23,273 bases of DNA from JAFGTF01 sp035527995 (GTDB taxonomy: Bacteria; Spirochaetota; B62-G9; DRHN01): contig DATKZJ010000105.1 of the NCBI GenBank assembly GCA_035527995.1, forward strand, positions 1 through 23,273. Reading direction: 5' to 3'. The notes beneath the pieces were generated by a model that ran no database searches, was not told where the DNA came from, and was given only the letters and a program-made list of their open reading frames with translations. Position numbers and translations under genes: made by a program. Shown here one piece after another: positions 15,237 to 22,325 of the stretch; position 1 is the first letter of the stretch, and each line of letters starts with the position of its first letter.

Positions 15237-16727
15237 TTATTCTCCTGATGCGAGGTCGAGGATCTTATCCTGTGTAGCTTCTCCCTTTTTGAAAGAGCCC
15301 GTGATCGCTCCTTCCCTCATAACGATAATCCTGTCACACATGCCGAGCAGCTCCGGCAACTCGGAGGAGATATACACGATTCCTCTTCCCTCCTCAGCGA
15401 GCTCCTTGATGAGCTCGTATATCTCCTGCTTCGCACCCACGTCGATCCCTCTGGTAGGTTCGTCGAAGAGAAGCACCTTGCACTGAGTGGCGAGCCACTT
15501 CGAGAGCACGACCTTCTGCTGGTTTCCGCCGGAGAGGTTTTTCACCTTCCTGTCGAGATCAGGCGTCTTAATGCTGAGCTTGCCCTTGAATTCGTTCGCG
15601 ATCCTTTCCTCTTCCCTTCCCCTGATAACGCCGAAAATGTTTAGATTGGGAAGGGCGCTGAAGGATATATTCTGTTTTACGGTCATCTCCGAGAGAATTC
15701 CATGCTGCTTCCTGTCCTCGGGTATGAGCCCTATTCCCCTGGCAATCGCCTGTGAAGTGTTTCTGATGTTGACCTTCTTCCCTTCAACAAGGATTTCGCC
15801 GGACTCTATCGGATCGGCCCCGAATATCGCCCGCGCAAGCTCAGTTCTCCCGGTGCCGACGAGCCCCCCGAAGCCGAGTATCTCCCCTTTGTGAAGCTCG
15901 AAGGAAATATCTTTCAAGAACCCTTCGGTGCACAAATCCCGTACTTCGAGTAAAACCTCTTCCGAATCATACTTCTTCTCCGGGTATGCCTCGCCGAGTT
16001 CTCTTCCTACCATAAGGCTGATGAGCTCCTTACGGTCCGTCCGGTCTGTGTCCATTGTCCTGATGTGCTTCCCGTCTCTTAAGACTGTTATCCGGTCGGA
16101 GAGCTCGAACGCCTCCCCGAGTCTGTGAGATATGTATATTACAGTTACTCCTTCTTTCTTTAGTGCGCGGACGAGTTCGAACATGTGCTCGACCTCGTTC
16201 GTGGTAAGCGGCGCGGAAGGCTCATCCATGATAAGTATCTTGACGTTCTGCGATACCGCTTTGGATATCTCCACGATCTGCTGATACGCAACGCTCAGGT
16301 GCTTTACGAGAGTCCGCGGATTGATCGTTACTCCCAGGCGTCTGAGAATCCTTTCGGTATCGGAGCACATCTGTTTCATATTGATGAACGGTCCGCGTGT
16401 GAGCTCCTTACCGAAAAATACATTCTCTGCAACTGTAAGGTCGGGCACGAGATTGAACTCCTGATAGATCGCGGTCATACCGAGGTCGAAGAGTGCCTCG
16501 TGAGGCGTAAAGCCGGAATGGATCGTTCCCTCGAGCTCTATCTCCCCGCTGTCTGCTTGTATCGCTCCAGTCAGGACCTTTATAAGGGTCGACTTTCCTG
16601 CCCCGTTCTCTCCCACGAGAGCGTGGACATCCCCTCTTCTGAAATCGATGCTCACGTCATCTAGCGCACGCACACCGGGATATGTTTTTGTCATGTTTCT
16701 GACGGATAGTATGACGTCGTTTTTCAT
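15237..16727 (-). CDS. Sugar ABC transporter ATPase with two nucleotide-binding domains, RbsA family
   Basis: Encodes 496 residues, ATG 16727 after AGGAAGGGG. Domain 1 has Walker A GENGAGKSTL, the signature-like LSVAYQQ, Walker B LIMDEPSAPL and the switch His in YISHRL. Domain 2 has the usual degenerate Walker A (GLVGTGRTEL), a canonical LSGGNQQKVVLSKWL signature and Walker B LLFDEPTRGIDVGAKQEIY. This asymmetric layout is standard for the carbohydrate-uptake CUT2 group (ribose, xylose, galactose, autoinducer-2). It drives transport through the RbsC-like permease. The separate ABC domain at the N-terminus of the histidine kinase at 20341 resembles domain 1 of this protein, which is the link behind the proposed sensor. 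Confidence 0.96.
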   Translation of the reverse strand: MKNDVILSVRNMTKTYPGVRALDDVSIDFRRGDVHALVGENGAGKSTLIKVLTGAIQADSGEIELEGTIHSGFTPHEALFDLGMTAIYQEFNLVPDLTVAENVFFGKELTRGPFINMKQMCSDTERILRRLGVTINPRTLVKHLSVAYQQIVEISKAVSQNVKILIMDEPSAPLTTNEVEHMFELVRALKKEGVTVIYISHRLGEAFELSDRITVLRDGKHIRTMDTDRTDRKELISLMVGRELGEAYPEKKYDSEEVLLEVRDLCTEGFLKDISFELHKGEILGFGGLVGTGRTELARAIFGADPIESGEILVEGKKVNIRNTSQAIARGIGLIPEDRKQHGILSEMTVKQNISFSALPNLNIFGVIRGREEERIANEFKGKLSIKTPDLDRKVKNLSGGNQQKVVLSKWLATQCKVLLFDEPTRGIDVGAKQEIYELIKELAEEGRGIVYISSELPELLGMCDRIIVMREGAITGSFKKGEATQDKILDLASGE

Positions 16728-16792
16728 GTTCCCCTTCCTAAAGGGCAGTGCAGCAATTTTTTTGTCCCTGCCGGGCTAAAAACATACCAGCC

Positions 16793-16814
16793 GGGGCCCC
16801 GTTACCGGAGCTCC
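16793..16814 (-). promoter_or_regulatory. Stable intercistronic RNA hairpin after the binding-protein gene
   Basis: The minus-strand RNA reads GGAGCTCCG-GTAA-CGGGGCCCC: a 9-position stem with one A-C mismatch and one G-U pair, closed by a GNRA-type GUAA tetraloop. It starts 25 nt after the binding-protein stop codon and has no adjacent T-run. Such hairpins commonly protect the upstream binding-protein message from 3' exonucleases and raise its level over the ATPase and permease. That role is inferred from position. Confidence 0.6.
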
Positions 16815-16839
16815 GACTGTATTCACTTCTGTTTCTTAC

Positions 16840-17811
16840 TTACTTTTTCAGGTCCTCGTACCTCTTCAGGTACTCGTCCACATTGTTGGCCATAACCGCG
16901 ACCATCGGCACCTTCTCGTGGCGCTCGAAATCAACGCCGTTTATGAGCTTCATCATCATCTCGACCTCGATCTGTCCGGACTGGTAGGGTGAGATGTCGA
17001 CGGAGCACTTATAGATACCGCCCGCCTTGATCTTCTCGAGACCTTCATGAGTCGCGTCGTTTCCTCCGACCCAGAAATCGGAGGTATCCTTGCCAGCGGC
17101 CCTGACAGCCTCGTATGCACCGAGCGCTCCCGAGTCGTTGATCCCCTGGATGACCTTCAGGTCCGGGTGTGCCTGAAGCGCCGCCTCGATAACCTTCATC
17201 CCCACATCAGGAAGATAGGCATCCTGCCGCACCACGATCTCGGCGTTCGGAGCCATCTCCAGGATGCCATCCCGTATTCCATCGCCTCTCGCAATAACGT
17301 GTTTGAGGTTGTCATACGCAAGGATGGCGCATTTGGCCTTTCCGCCGAGCTTGTCCCGGATCCACTTACCAGCCTCGACGCCTGACATATATCCGAAATT
17401 ATACTCGTCGAGGGTGAGGCTCGCATCCAGGTCCACTGTCGGGACCGGATGGATCGCTCCTAAGACAAAGATCCCTTTCTCCTGCGCCCTCTTGAGATAG
17501 GGAGCAACAGCTTCAGCATCTATCGCTGAGAGCATGATCCCGTCGACACCCTGGGTGACCCAGTTCTCGATCGCGTTTATCTCCTTCGCAGGATCAGACT
17601 GCCCGTCGACGACGATCAGCTCGAGATTATCGTACTCTTCCACCTTTGCCTTTGCACCCTTTACCTGCGTGTTCCAGTAGGGGTTCGTGAGATCAAGAAC
17701 GAGGAAACCGACCTTGATCTTATCCCCCCCCTTCGATGATTCTCCCAGGAGCATCATTGCACCTGTGAAAACAAAAAGCAATGTAAAAACCAAGATTAGA
17801 CTCTTTTTCAT
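16840..17811 (-). CDS. Periplasmic sugar-binding protein, RbsB family
   Basis: Encodes 323 residues. Residues 1-23 (MKKSLILVFTLLFVFTGAMM) form a clear signal peptide without an obvious lipobox Cys, so it should be a soluble periplasmic protein. The mature part begins KIKVGFLVLDLTNPYWNTQVKGA, the typical first strand of type I sugar-binding folds, followed by VTQGVDGIMLSAIDAEAV and a hinge region with GINDSGALGAYEA. It delivers substrate to the permease. The ligand cannot be named, since ribose, allose, xylitol and autoinducer-2 binders share this fold. Its immediate ribosome-binding site is a weak GGGG, yet a perfect AAGGAGGTGA lies about 50 nt upstream. Confidence 0.95.
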   Translation of the reverse strand: MKKSLILVFTLLFVFTGAMMLLGESSKGGDKIKVGFLVLDLTNPYWNTQVKGAKAKVEEYDNLELIVVDGQSDPAKEINAIENWVTQGVDGIMLSAIDAEAVAPYLKRAQEKGIFVLGAIHPVPTVDLDASLTLDEYNFGYMSGVEAGKWIRDKLGGKAKCAILAYDNLKHVIARGDGIRDGILEMAPNAEIVVRQDAYLPDVGMKVIEAALQAHPDLKVIQGINDSGALGAYEAVRAAGKDTSDFWVGGNDATHEGLEKIKAGGIYKCSVDISPYQSGQIEVEMMMKLINGVDFERHEKVPMVAVMANNVDEYLKRYEDLKK

Positions 17812-17860
17812 ACTTTTCCCCTTTTGTTTTTTTTACAAAAACCATTTCTGTGCCTGTACT

Positions 17861-17870
17861 TCACCTCCTT
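17861..17870 (-). promoter_or_regulatory. Perfect Shine-Dalgarno sequence with no start codon at the right distance
   Basis: AAGGAGGTGA on the minus strand is fully complementary to the 16S rRNA 3' end, but the nearest ATG is 15 nt away in another frame and the binding-protein ATG is about 50 nt away. It could act as a ribosome standby site, or belong to a lost leader peptide. Confidence 0.4.
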
Positions 17871-17912
17871 TTCAACAGAGTTTCTTGCGTCCCATAAACT
17901 CCTGTGCACCCG

Positions 17913-18782
17913 TTACCGGGAACCCTTCAGTGTACCCTCCAACGCTTTTTTCATGACATCAACAGGCGCTTCGTGTCCTGTCCAGAGCTCGAATCCGATC
18001 GCACCCTGGTATACCACCATCCCCTGCCCGTCGAGCATCCTTGCCCCGCGTTTTTCCGCTTCCCTTAAAAACGGAGTATACGGGGGGTTCGGAACCACAT
18101 CACACACGATCATTCTGTTCGTGATTGTTTCATAGTCTATATCCGGTTTCGCACTCACAACGGGAAAGAATCCGATGGAAGTTGCATTAACCACGATATC
18201 CGTATCGGATGAAAGCTCATAGGTTTTCTCCCAAGGAACGTACACCGACTCCGTCTTCGTATTGTCGGTGAGGATCCCGACGAGGGTTTCACCCCTCTTC
18301 TTCGTTCTATTTATCACAACGATGTGCGCAGCGCCTGCGAGCGCGAGTTCTACCGTAATGGCCCGGGCTGCCCCGCCTGCGCCGAATACCACGACCCGTT
18401 TCCCCAAAGGGTCTGTTCCTAAATCCTTCCTAAGCGAAGCCAGAAACCCCTTACCGTCCGTGTTCTCACCTATGAGCCGCTTTCCCTTCCGTACGACCGT
18501 ATTCACCGCGCCCATGATCATCGCATCCGGTGCTATATCATCAAGGTACTTCAGCACGGCGACCTTGTGGGGCATGGTGAGGTTCACCCCTCTCATGTTG
18601 TAGGCGCGCAGCCCCTTCATCGCATCCGCGAGGTCCTCTTCGTACACCTCGATTGTAAGATACCTCCAGTTCAGGCCGAGTGCCCTGAAACCCGCTTCCT
18701 GCATTATCACACTCGGATTCTCTGCAACCGGGTAGCCGAAAATACCGACAAGCTCCGCTTTGTAACTTACGTTATCTCCCAT
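17913..18782 (-). CDS. aroE: Shikimate dehydrogenase-family oxidoreductase with an atypical substrate motif
   Basis: Encodes 289 residues. The family's catalytic Lys73 is in NLTMPHK, with Asn94 in GAVNTV and Asp109 in GENTDGKGF. The NADP-binding loop is GAGGAARA (135-140), and NRTKKR (158-163) indicates NADP. The N-terminal motif that in AroE holds shikimate through two serines (SLSP) reads PVAENPSVIMQEAGF here, so one serine is lost and the site is rebuilt. It is the first gene after the sigma-54 promoter, ahead of the sugar transporter genes, which is an odd place for housekeeping aromatic biosynthesis. It probably belongs to a catabolic side branch of the AroE/YdiB family acting on a different hydroxylated substrate; true shikimate dehydrogenase activity is not excluded. 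Confidence 0.88.
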   Translation of the reverse strand: MGDNVSYKAELVGIFGYPVAENPSVIMQEAGFRALGLNWRYLTIEVYEEDLADAMKGLRAYNMRGVNLTMPHKVAVLKYLDDIAPDAMIMGAVNTVVRKGKRLIGENTDGKGFLASLRKDLGTDPLGKRVVVFGAGGAARAITVELALAGAAHIVVINRTKKRGETLVGILTDNTKTESVYVPWEKTYELSSDTDIVVNATSIGFFPVVSAKPDIDYETITNRMIVCDVVPNPPYTPFLREAEKRGARMLDGQGMVVYQGAIGFELWTGHEAPVDVMKKALEGTLKGSR

Positions 18783-18851
18783 TACAGTACCCTTTTTTTT
18801 ACGCCTGTGCAGAACAGTACAAATAGAAGTACGATAATCATAAATTATAGC

Positions 18852-18866
18852 GCAATTTTCGTGCCA
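18852..18866 (-). promoter_or_regulatory. Perfect sigma-54 (-24/-12) promoter for the dehydrogenase-transporter operon
   Basis: The minus strand reads TGGCACGAAAATTGC, an exact match to the TGGCACG-N4-TTGC consensus, with correct spacing between the GG and GC elements. Transcription should start near 18840, about 58 nt before the ATG at 18782. The gene beginning divergently at 19022 is a sigma-54 activator, which strongly supports the assignment. Confidence 0.9.
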
Positions 18867-18939
18867 TACATTCGGTTCTGCCTCGAATAGTCTAAGTACT
18901 GTTCATGCACTCAATTAATGCAAGCTTAACAATATTTGC

Positions 18940-18968
18940 TTGACCAAAGCTGTTTTCGTTACTAAAAT
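18940..18968 (+). promoter_or_regulatory. Candidate sigma-70 promoter of the sigma-54 activator gene
   Basis: TTGACC (18940-18945) and TAAAAT (18963-18968) are separated by 17 bp. Transcription would begin near 18975, giving a leader of about 47 nt with the AAGG ribosome-binding site retained. A second candidate, TTTACA (18979-18984), 18 bp, TATAAT (19003-19008), is a good match but would give an almost leaderless message. Confidence 0.5.
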
Positions 18969-18969
18969 G

Positions 18970-18984
18970 TGTAAAATATTTACA
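18970..18984. promoter_or_regulatory. Palindrome, candidate upstream activating site for the response regulator
   Basis: TGTAAA-ATA-TTTACA is a perfect 6-bp inverted repeat with a 3-bp spacer. Its centre is about 137 bp upstream of the predicted sigma-54 transcription start, a normal enhancer distance. It also covers the predicted start point of the activator's own promoter, so binding could repress the regulator gene while activating the divergent operon. Confidence 0.5.
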
Positions 18985-19021
18985 TGATGTTTCCCCCTTT
19001 TGTATAATAAGGTAACAAGAG

Positions 19022-20344
19022 ATGCCGAACAGTATTCTCATCGTTGACGATAAGATAAAACTCTGTACGAGCCTCGCACAAAACTTCAACCAACTTGGTT
19101 ACTCCTGTCATATAGCAACGAACAGCACTCGGGCTCTCGAGGTTCTCTCCAGTAACAGCATTGATGCGGTTCTGCTCGACATCGTCCTCGGCGAAGAGAA
19201 CGGGATAGAGCTTCTGAAGAAGATACTCTCTCTCCATTACAACATACCCGTCATCATGATCACGGGGTATGCGTCGATCGATACCGCGGTTCGCTCCATC
19301 AAGCTCGGGGCGTACGACTACGTACAGAAACCTCTTGATTTCGACCAGCTTTTCGAAAAGGTCAGGGGCGCGGTCGTTTTACAGGGTAAAAAAGGTTGCG
19401 CCGGAGCGGCAGGCCAGCTAACCCCGCATCTAAACATCATTACGAAGAACCCTGCCATAAGAGACCTCTGTGAGAAGGCGAAGCGACTCGCGGGTACGGA
19501 GCTACCGGTACTGATATTCGGTGAGCCGGGAGCCGGCAAGGAGGTGTTCGCAGATTACATCCACATTCACTCTGCCATGCGGCAAAAGAATATTCTGAAA
19601 ATAAACTGCGCATCCTTCCCGGAGAACCTCCTCGATAACGAGCTCTTCGGCCACGAGAAGGGGGCGTACACTGGAGCGAACGAAACCTTCAACGGTCTAT
19701 TCGAGAAGGCGGACGGTGGTTCTCTTTTCCTGGACGAAATCGGCGACATGTCGCTTTCTCTCCAGGCGAAGATACTGAGAACACTACAGGACCACGAGAT
19801 ACGGCGCATCGGCGGGACGGGCACTATCAAGGTAGATGTACGCTTCATTGCCGCGACGAACAAGGACCTTGAATCGCTCATCAGGGAGAAACGTTTCAGG
19901 GAGGATCTCTTCTACAGGCTGAACGCCGCTGTGCTTATTCTGCCGTCCCTCAGAGAACGCACGGAGGATATAACACCGCTTGCCCATCATTTTCTCGAAG
20001 AGTTCACCGTTAGTCACAACCGCCGTATTGACGGATTCAGTGACGAGGTCATCGACATCTTTTACGAACATCAGTGGCCCGGAAACATACGAGAGCTGAA
20101 GAACACCGTTTATTACGCAGCCGCCATTACTAAAAACAACCGTATATGCACCGAAGACCTACCTGTATCGCTTCAAACGAATTCGATCCCCCTTGCCGAG
20201 CAGGAGAACATAAGGGAGACGATGGAGAAGAACCTTATACAGAGAATCCTCGAAAGGACTAAGTACAACAAGTCAAAGGCAGCAGAGATGTTGAATATCT
20301 CCAGGAAGACCCTGTACAATAAGATGGAAAAGTACAGTTTATGA
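19022..20344 (+). CDS. Sigma-54-dependent response regulator, NtrC family
   Basis: Encodes 440 residues in three domains. The receiver (1-118) has Asp9-Asp10, phospho-acceptor Asp53 in VLLDIVLG, Thr81 and Lys103. The AAA+ domain (about 135-370) has Walker A GEPGAGKE, the sigma-54 contact loop as GAYTGA (214-219, common form GAFTGA), Walker B LFLDEIGD and REDLFYRLN with the arginine-finger region. A Fis-type helix-turn-helix (about 414-437, NKSKAAEMLNISRKTLYNK) ends the protein. It should bind an enhancer, oligomerise when phosphorylated and open sigma-54 promoters. Its TGA overlaps the ATG of the ABC-histidine kinase gene (ATGA), making them an obligate pair. The divergent sigma-54 promoter at 18852-18866 is the obvious target. 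Confidence 0.97.
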   Translation: MPNSILIVDDKIKLCTSLAQNFNQLGYSCHIATNSTRALEVLSSNSIDAVLLDIVLGEENGIELLKKILSLHYNIPVIMITGYASIDTAVRSIKLGAYDYVQKPLDFDQLFEKVRGAVVLQGKKGCAGAAGQLTPHLNIITKNPAIRDLCEKAKRLAGTELPVLIFGEPGAGKEVFADYIHIHSAMRQKNILKINCASFPENLLDNELFGHEKGAYTGANETFNGLFEKADGGSLFLDEIGDMSLSLQAKILRTLQDHEIRRIGGTGTIKVDVRFIAATNKDLESLIREKRFREDLFYRLNAAVLILPSLRERTEDITPLAHHFLEEFTVSHNRRIDGFSDEVIDIFYEHQWPGNIRELKNTVYYAAAITKNNRICTEDLPVSLQTNSIPLAEQENIRETMEKNLIQRILERTKYNKSKAAEMLNISRKTLYNKMEKYSL

Positions 20345-22200
20345 AAAAGCACTTGTCTAATCCGGACGACCCGCTCTTGCAACTCAAGTCTATCTATCTC
20401 ACCTACGGCCAGGCTAACGCATTGAATAATATAAACATCAGCTTCGGGAGCTCCGAGATTCACGCCATCGTCGGTGAGCACGGAGCTGGAAAATCCTCGC
20501 TCGGAATGGTTATTAACGGCAGGGTGCGACCGACATCCGGAAGGATAGTGTATCGGAGCACGGCTCACGACTCCCTTACACTGGACCGATCAAAGGCGCT
20601 CGGCATCCACATGGTCTACCAGCATATACAGCTCAACGAGAACTTCACGGTCGCCGAGAACCTCTTTCTCACCAACAAGAGGGTTGCGACATCGGTCTAC
20701 TACAACAGGAAAAAGCTCAGACGCGAATCTGCAGACCTTCTCGAGCGGTACGGTTTTTCCATAAACCCTTCCACACCCCTCAAGGAGCTGAACCTATCAG
20801 ACAGGGCCCTGATAAATATACTGAAGTACGTATACGATCGCTCCAAGGTATTGATTCTCGATGAGTCGCTTGAGAAACTCTCTGCTATCGCTTTCGAGAA
20901 AGTCGTCCGGATCCTGCTCCAGATGAAACAGAACGGTTCCCTCATCCTCTTCATCACGTACAGAATAGACAACATATACCACTTTGCGGACAGGGTTACA
21001 GTGCTTAAGAACGGCGAGATTCTTCTCACGGAGGACGTGAAGGAGATCGACAAGATCAACCTCGTGAAGATGGCATATACCCAGATATCCAGAGATGAGA
21101 GCATTATGGAATCCGGAAAAGAGTTTTACACGCTTTTGAAGTACAACGAGGCCATTCTCAAGAACCTCCCGGTAAACCTCGTCGTCACGGACAACAAAAA
21201 ACAGGTAAAACTCGTGAACAGGTCGGGGAAGCAGTACTTCAACCTTAAGGAGGAGTTATACCTCAACAGACCTATCGCCTGTCTTTTTTCGAGGGATAAC
21301 AAGGACACCGTTTCACTCATCGAAGAGGCACTGGAAGGAAACGCGGAAGAGAACTTTTACTCACTACCGCTCGAGATGGACGGGAGGAAGACGGTGAACA
21401 ATATTAAAGTCCTGCCTATCGTCGACCAGTCCTTCAAGATCGGCAGCATCATCATAATAGAAAACATCACGGAAAGGGAAAACCTGAGAAACCAAATGAT
21501 CCTCTCCGAAAAGCTCGCCTCTATCGGCCTTCTCACCGCAGGGGTTGCACATGAGATCAATAACCCGCTGGAAGTCATATACAACCATATCCGGTACCTG
21601 AAGTACAACCTGCCTGGAAGCGCGATGCGCAAAACGGTCGACAGCCTCGAGGAGGAAATAAAATATATATCTACTATTGTAAGTAACCTCATCACCTTCT
21701 CGGACAACAACAAGACCGTTGTAGAAAACTTCAACCTTAACGAGCTAATAGAGAGCGTCATCAGTTTTATTAGAATCAGCGCTAAGGCCAAGAAGATCAG
21801 GATAGAGTTCGACGGAAAAGGAAAAGACGTTCAACTCAGGACGAACAAGAACGAAATGAAGCAGGTGATCCTTAACCTTCTAAAGAACAGCTTCGAAGCG
21901 ATACCGAGGGGAGGCAAGATCTCTATCGACACTGGCTACATGAGGCAAAACGGAAGAGGAGAGGTATTCATCGTAATCTGCGACACCGGCTGCGGGATCA
22001 TGGAGGAGGACTTCAAGAACATATTTCTTCCATTCTATTCAACAAAGCAGGATGGGAATCTCGGGCTGGGTCTTTCGGTAAGTTACGGCATCCTCAAGAA
22101 GTACAATGGCACGATCCATGTGGAAAACCTGACCCCCTCAGGATGCAGGTTCAGTATAACTATCCCGCAGAACCCACGGGCTCAGCAGGGTTTATCTTGA
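20341..22200 (+). CDS. ABC-ATPase domain-PAS-histidine kinase fusion (soluble sensor kinase)
   Basis: Encodes 619 residues with no membrane segment. Residues about 14-245 are an ABC nucleotide-binding domain resembling RbsA domain 1. Walker A is GEHGAGKSSL (45-54), the Q-loop Gln is Gln94 in MVYQH, and Walker B LILDE keeps Asp174 and Glu175. The signature is reduced to NLSDRALIN (LSGGQ/LSVAQQQ expected), and the switch His is Tyr207 in ITYRID. A PAS domain follows (about 260-380), then HisKA with His404 in GVAHEINNPL. The ATPase domain of the kinase has NLLKNSFEA (Asn516), CDTGCGI (Asp548) and NLGLGL. The kinase half is intact and of NtrB-like type. The ABC part probably binds ATP but hydrolyses it poorly, and serves as the input domain. 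The gene pairs with the overlapping sigma-54 regulator. I know of no characterised protein with this layout. Confidence 0.95.
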   Translation: MKKHLSNPDDPLLQLKSIYLTYGQANALNNINISFGSSEIHAIVGEHGAGKSSLGMVINGRVRPTSGRIVYRSTAHDSLTLDRSKALGIHMVYQHIQLNENFTVAENLFLTNKRVATSVYYNRKKLRRESADLLERYGFSINPSTPLKELNLSDRALINILKYVYDRSKVLILDESLEKLSAIAFEKVVRILLQMKQNGSLILFITYRIDNIYHFADRVTVLKNGEILLTEDVKEIDKINLVKMAYTQISRDESIMESGKEFYTLLKYNEAILKNLPVNLVVTDNKKQVKLVNRSGKQYFNLKEELYLNRPIACLFSRDNKDTVSLIEEALEGNAEENFYSLPLEMDGRKTVNNIKVLPIVDQSFKIGSIIIIENITERENLRNQMILSEKLASIGLLTAGVAHEINNPLEVIYNHIRYLKYNLPGSAMRKTVDSLEEEIKYISTIVSNLITFSDNNKTVVENFNLNELIESVISFIRISAKAKKIRIEFDGKGKDVQLRTNKNEMKQVILNLLKNSFEAIPRGGKISIDTGYMRQNGRGEVFIVICDTGCGIMEEDFKNIFLPFYSTKQDGNLGLGLSVSYGILKKYNGTIHVENLTPSGCRFSITIPQNPRAQQGLS

Positions 22201-22278
22201 CAGGGCCTCCACTGCGGTATATTATTGTCCTGTTTCCTGAACTCTCCTGCTATTCCAGCCGAATCCCTTCAGACGGCA

Positions 22279-22287
22279 TGCTATAAT
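22279..22287 (+). promoter_or_regulatory. Candidate extended -10 promoter for the FGGY kinase gene
   Basis: TGCTATAAT (TG-N-TATAAT) is a perfect extended -10 element, about 39 nt before the kinase start codon. There is no clear -35 box, which extended -10 promoters can do without. No -24/-12 match is present in the gap, so the kinase may be transcribed separately from the sigma-54-controlled arm. Confidence 0.45.
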
Positions 22288-22325
22288 AAAATTACAGTGC
22301 GACTCATTTCAGGAGGTATTGATAC

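Noticed and set aside
20341..22200. ABC-kinase fusion as an assembly or frameshift artefact
   Set aside because: The frame is continuous, with no homology break between ABC, PAS and kinase parts, and the start overlaps the regulator stop in a normal coupled fashion.
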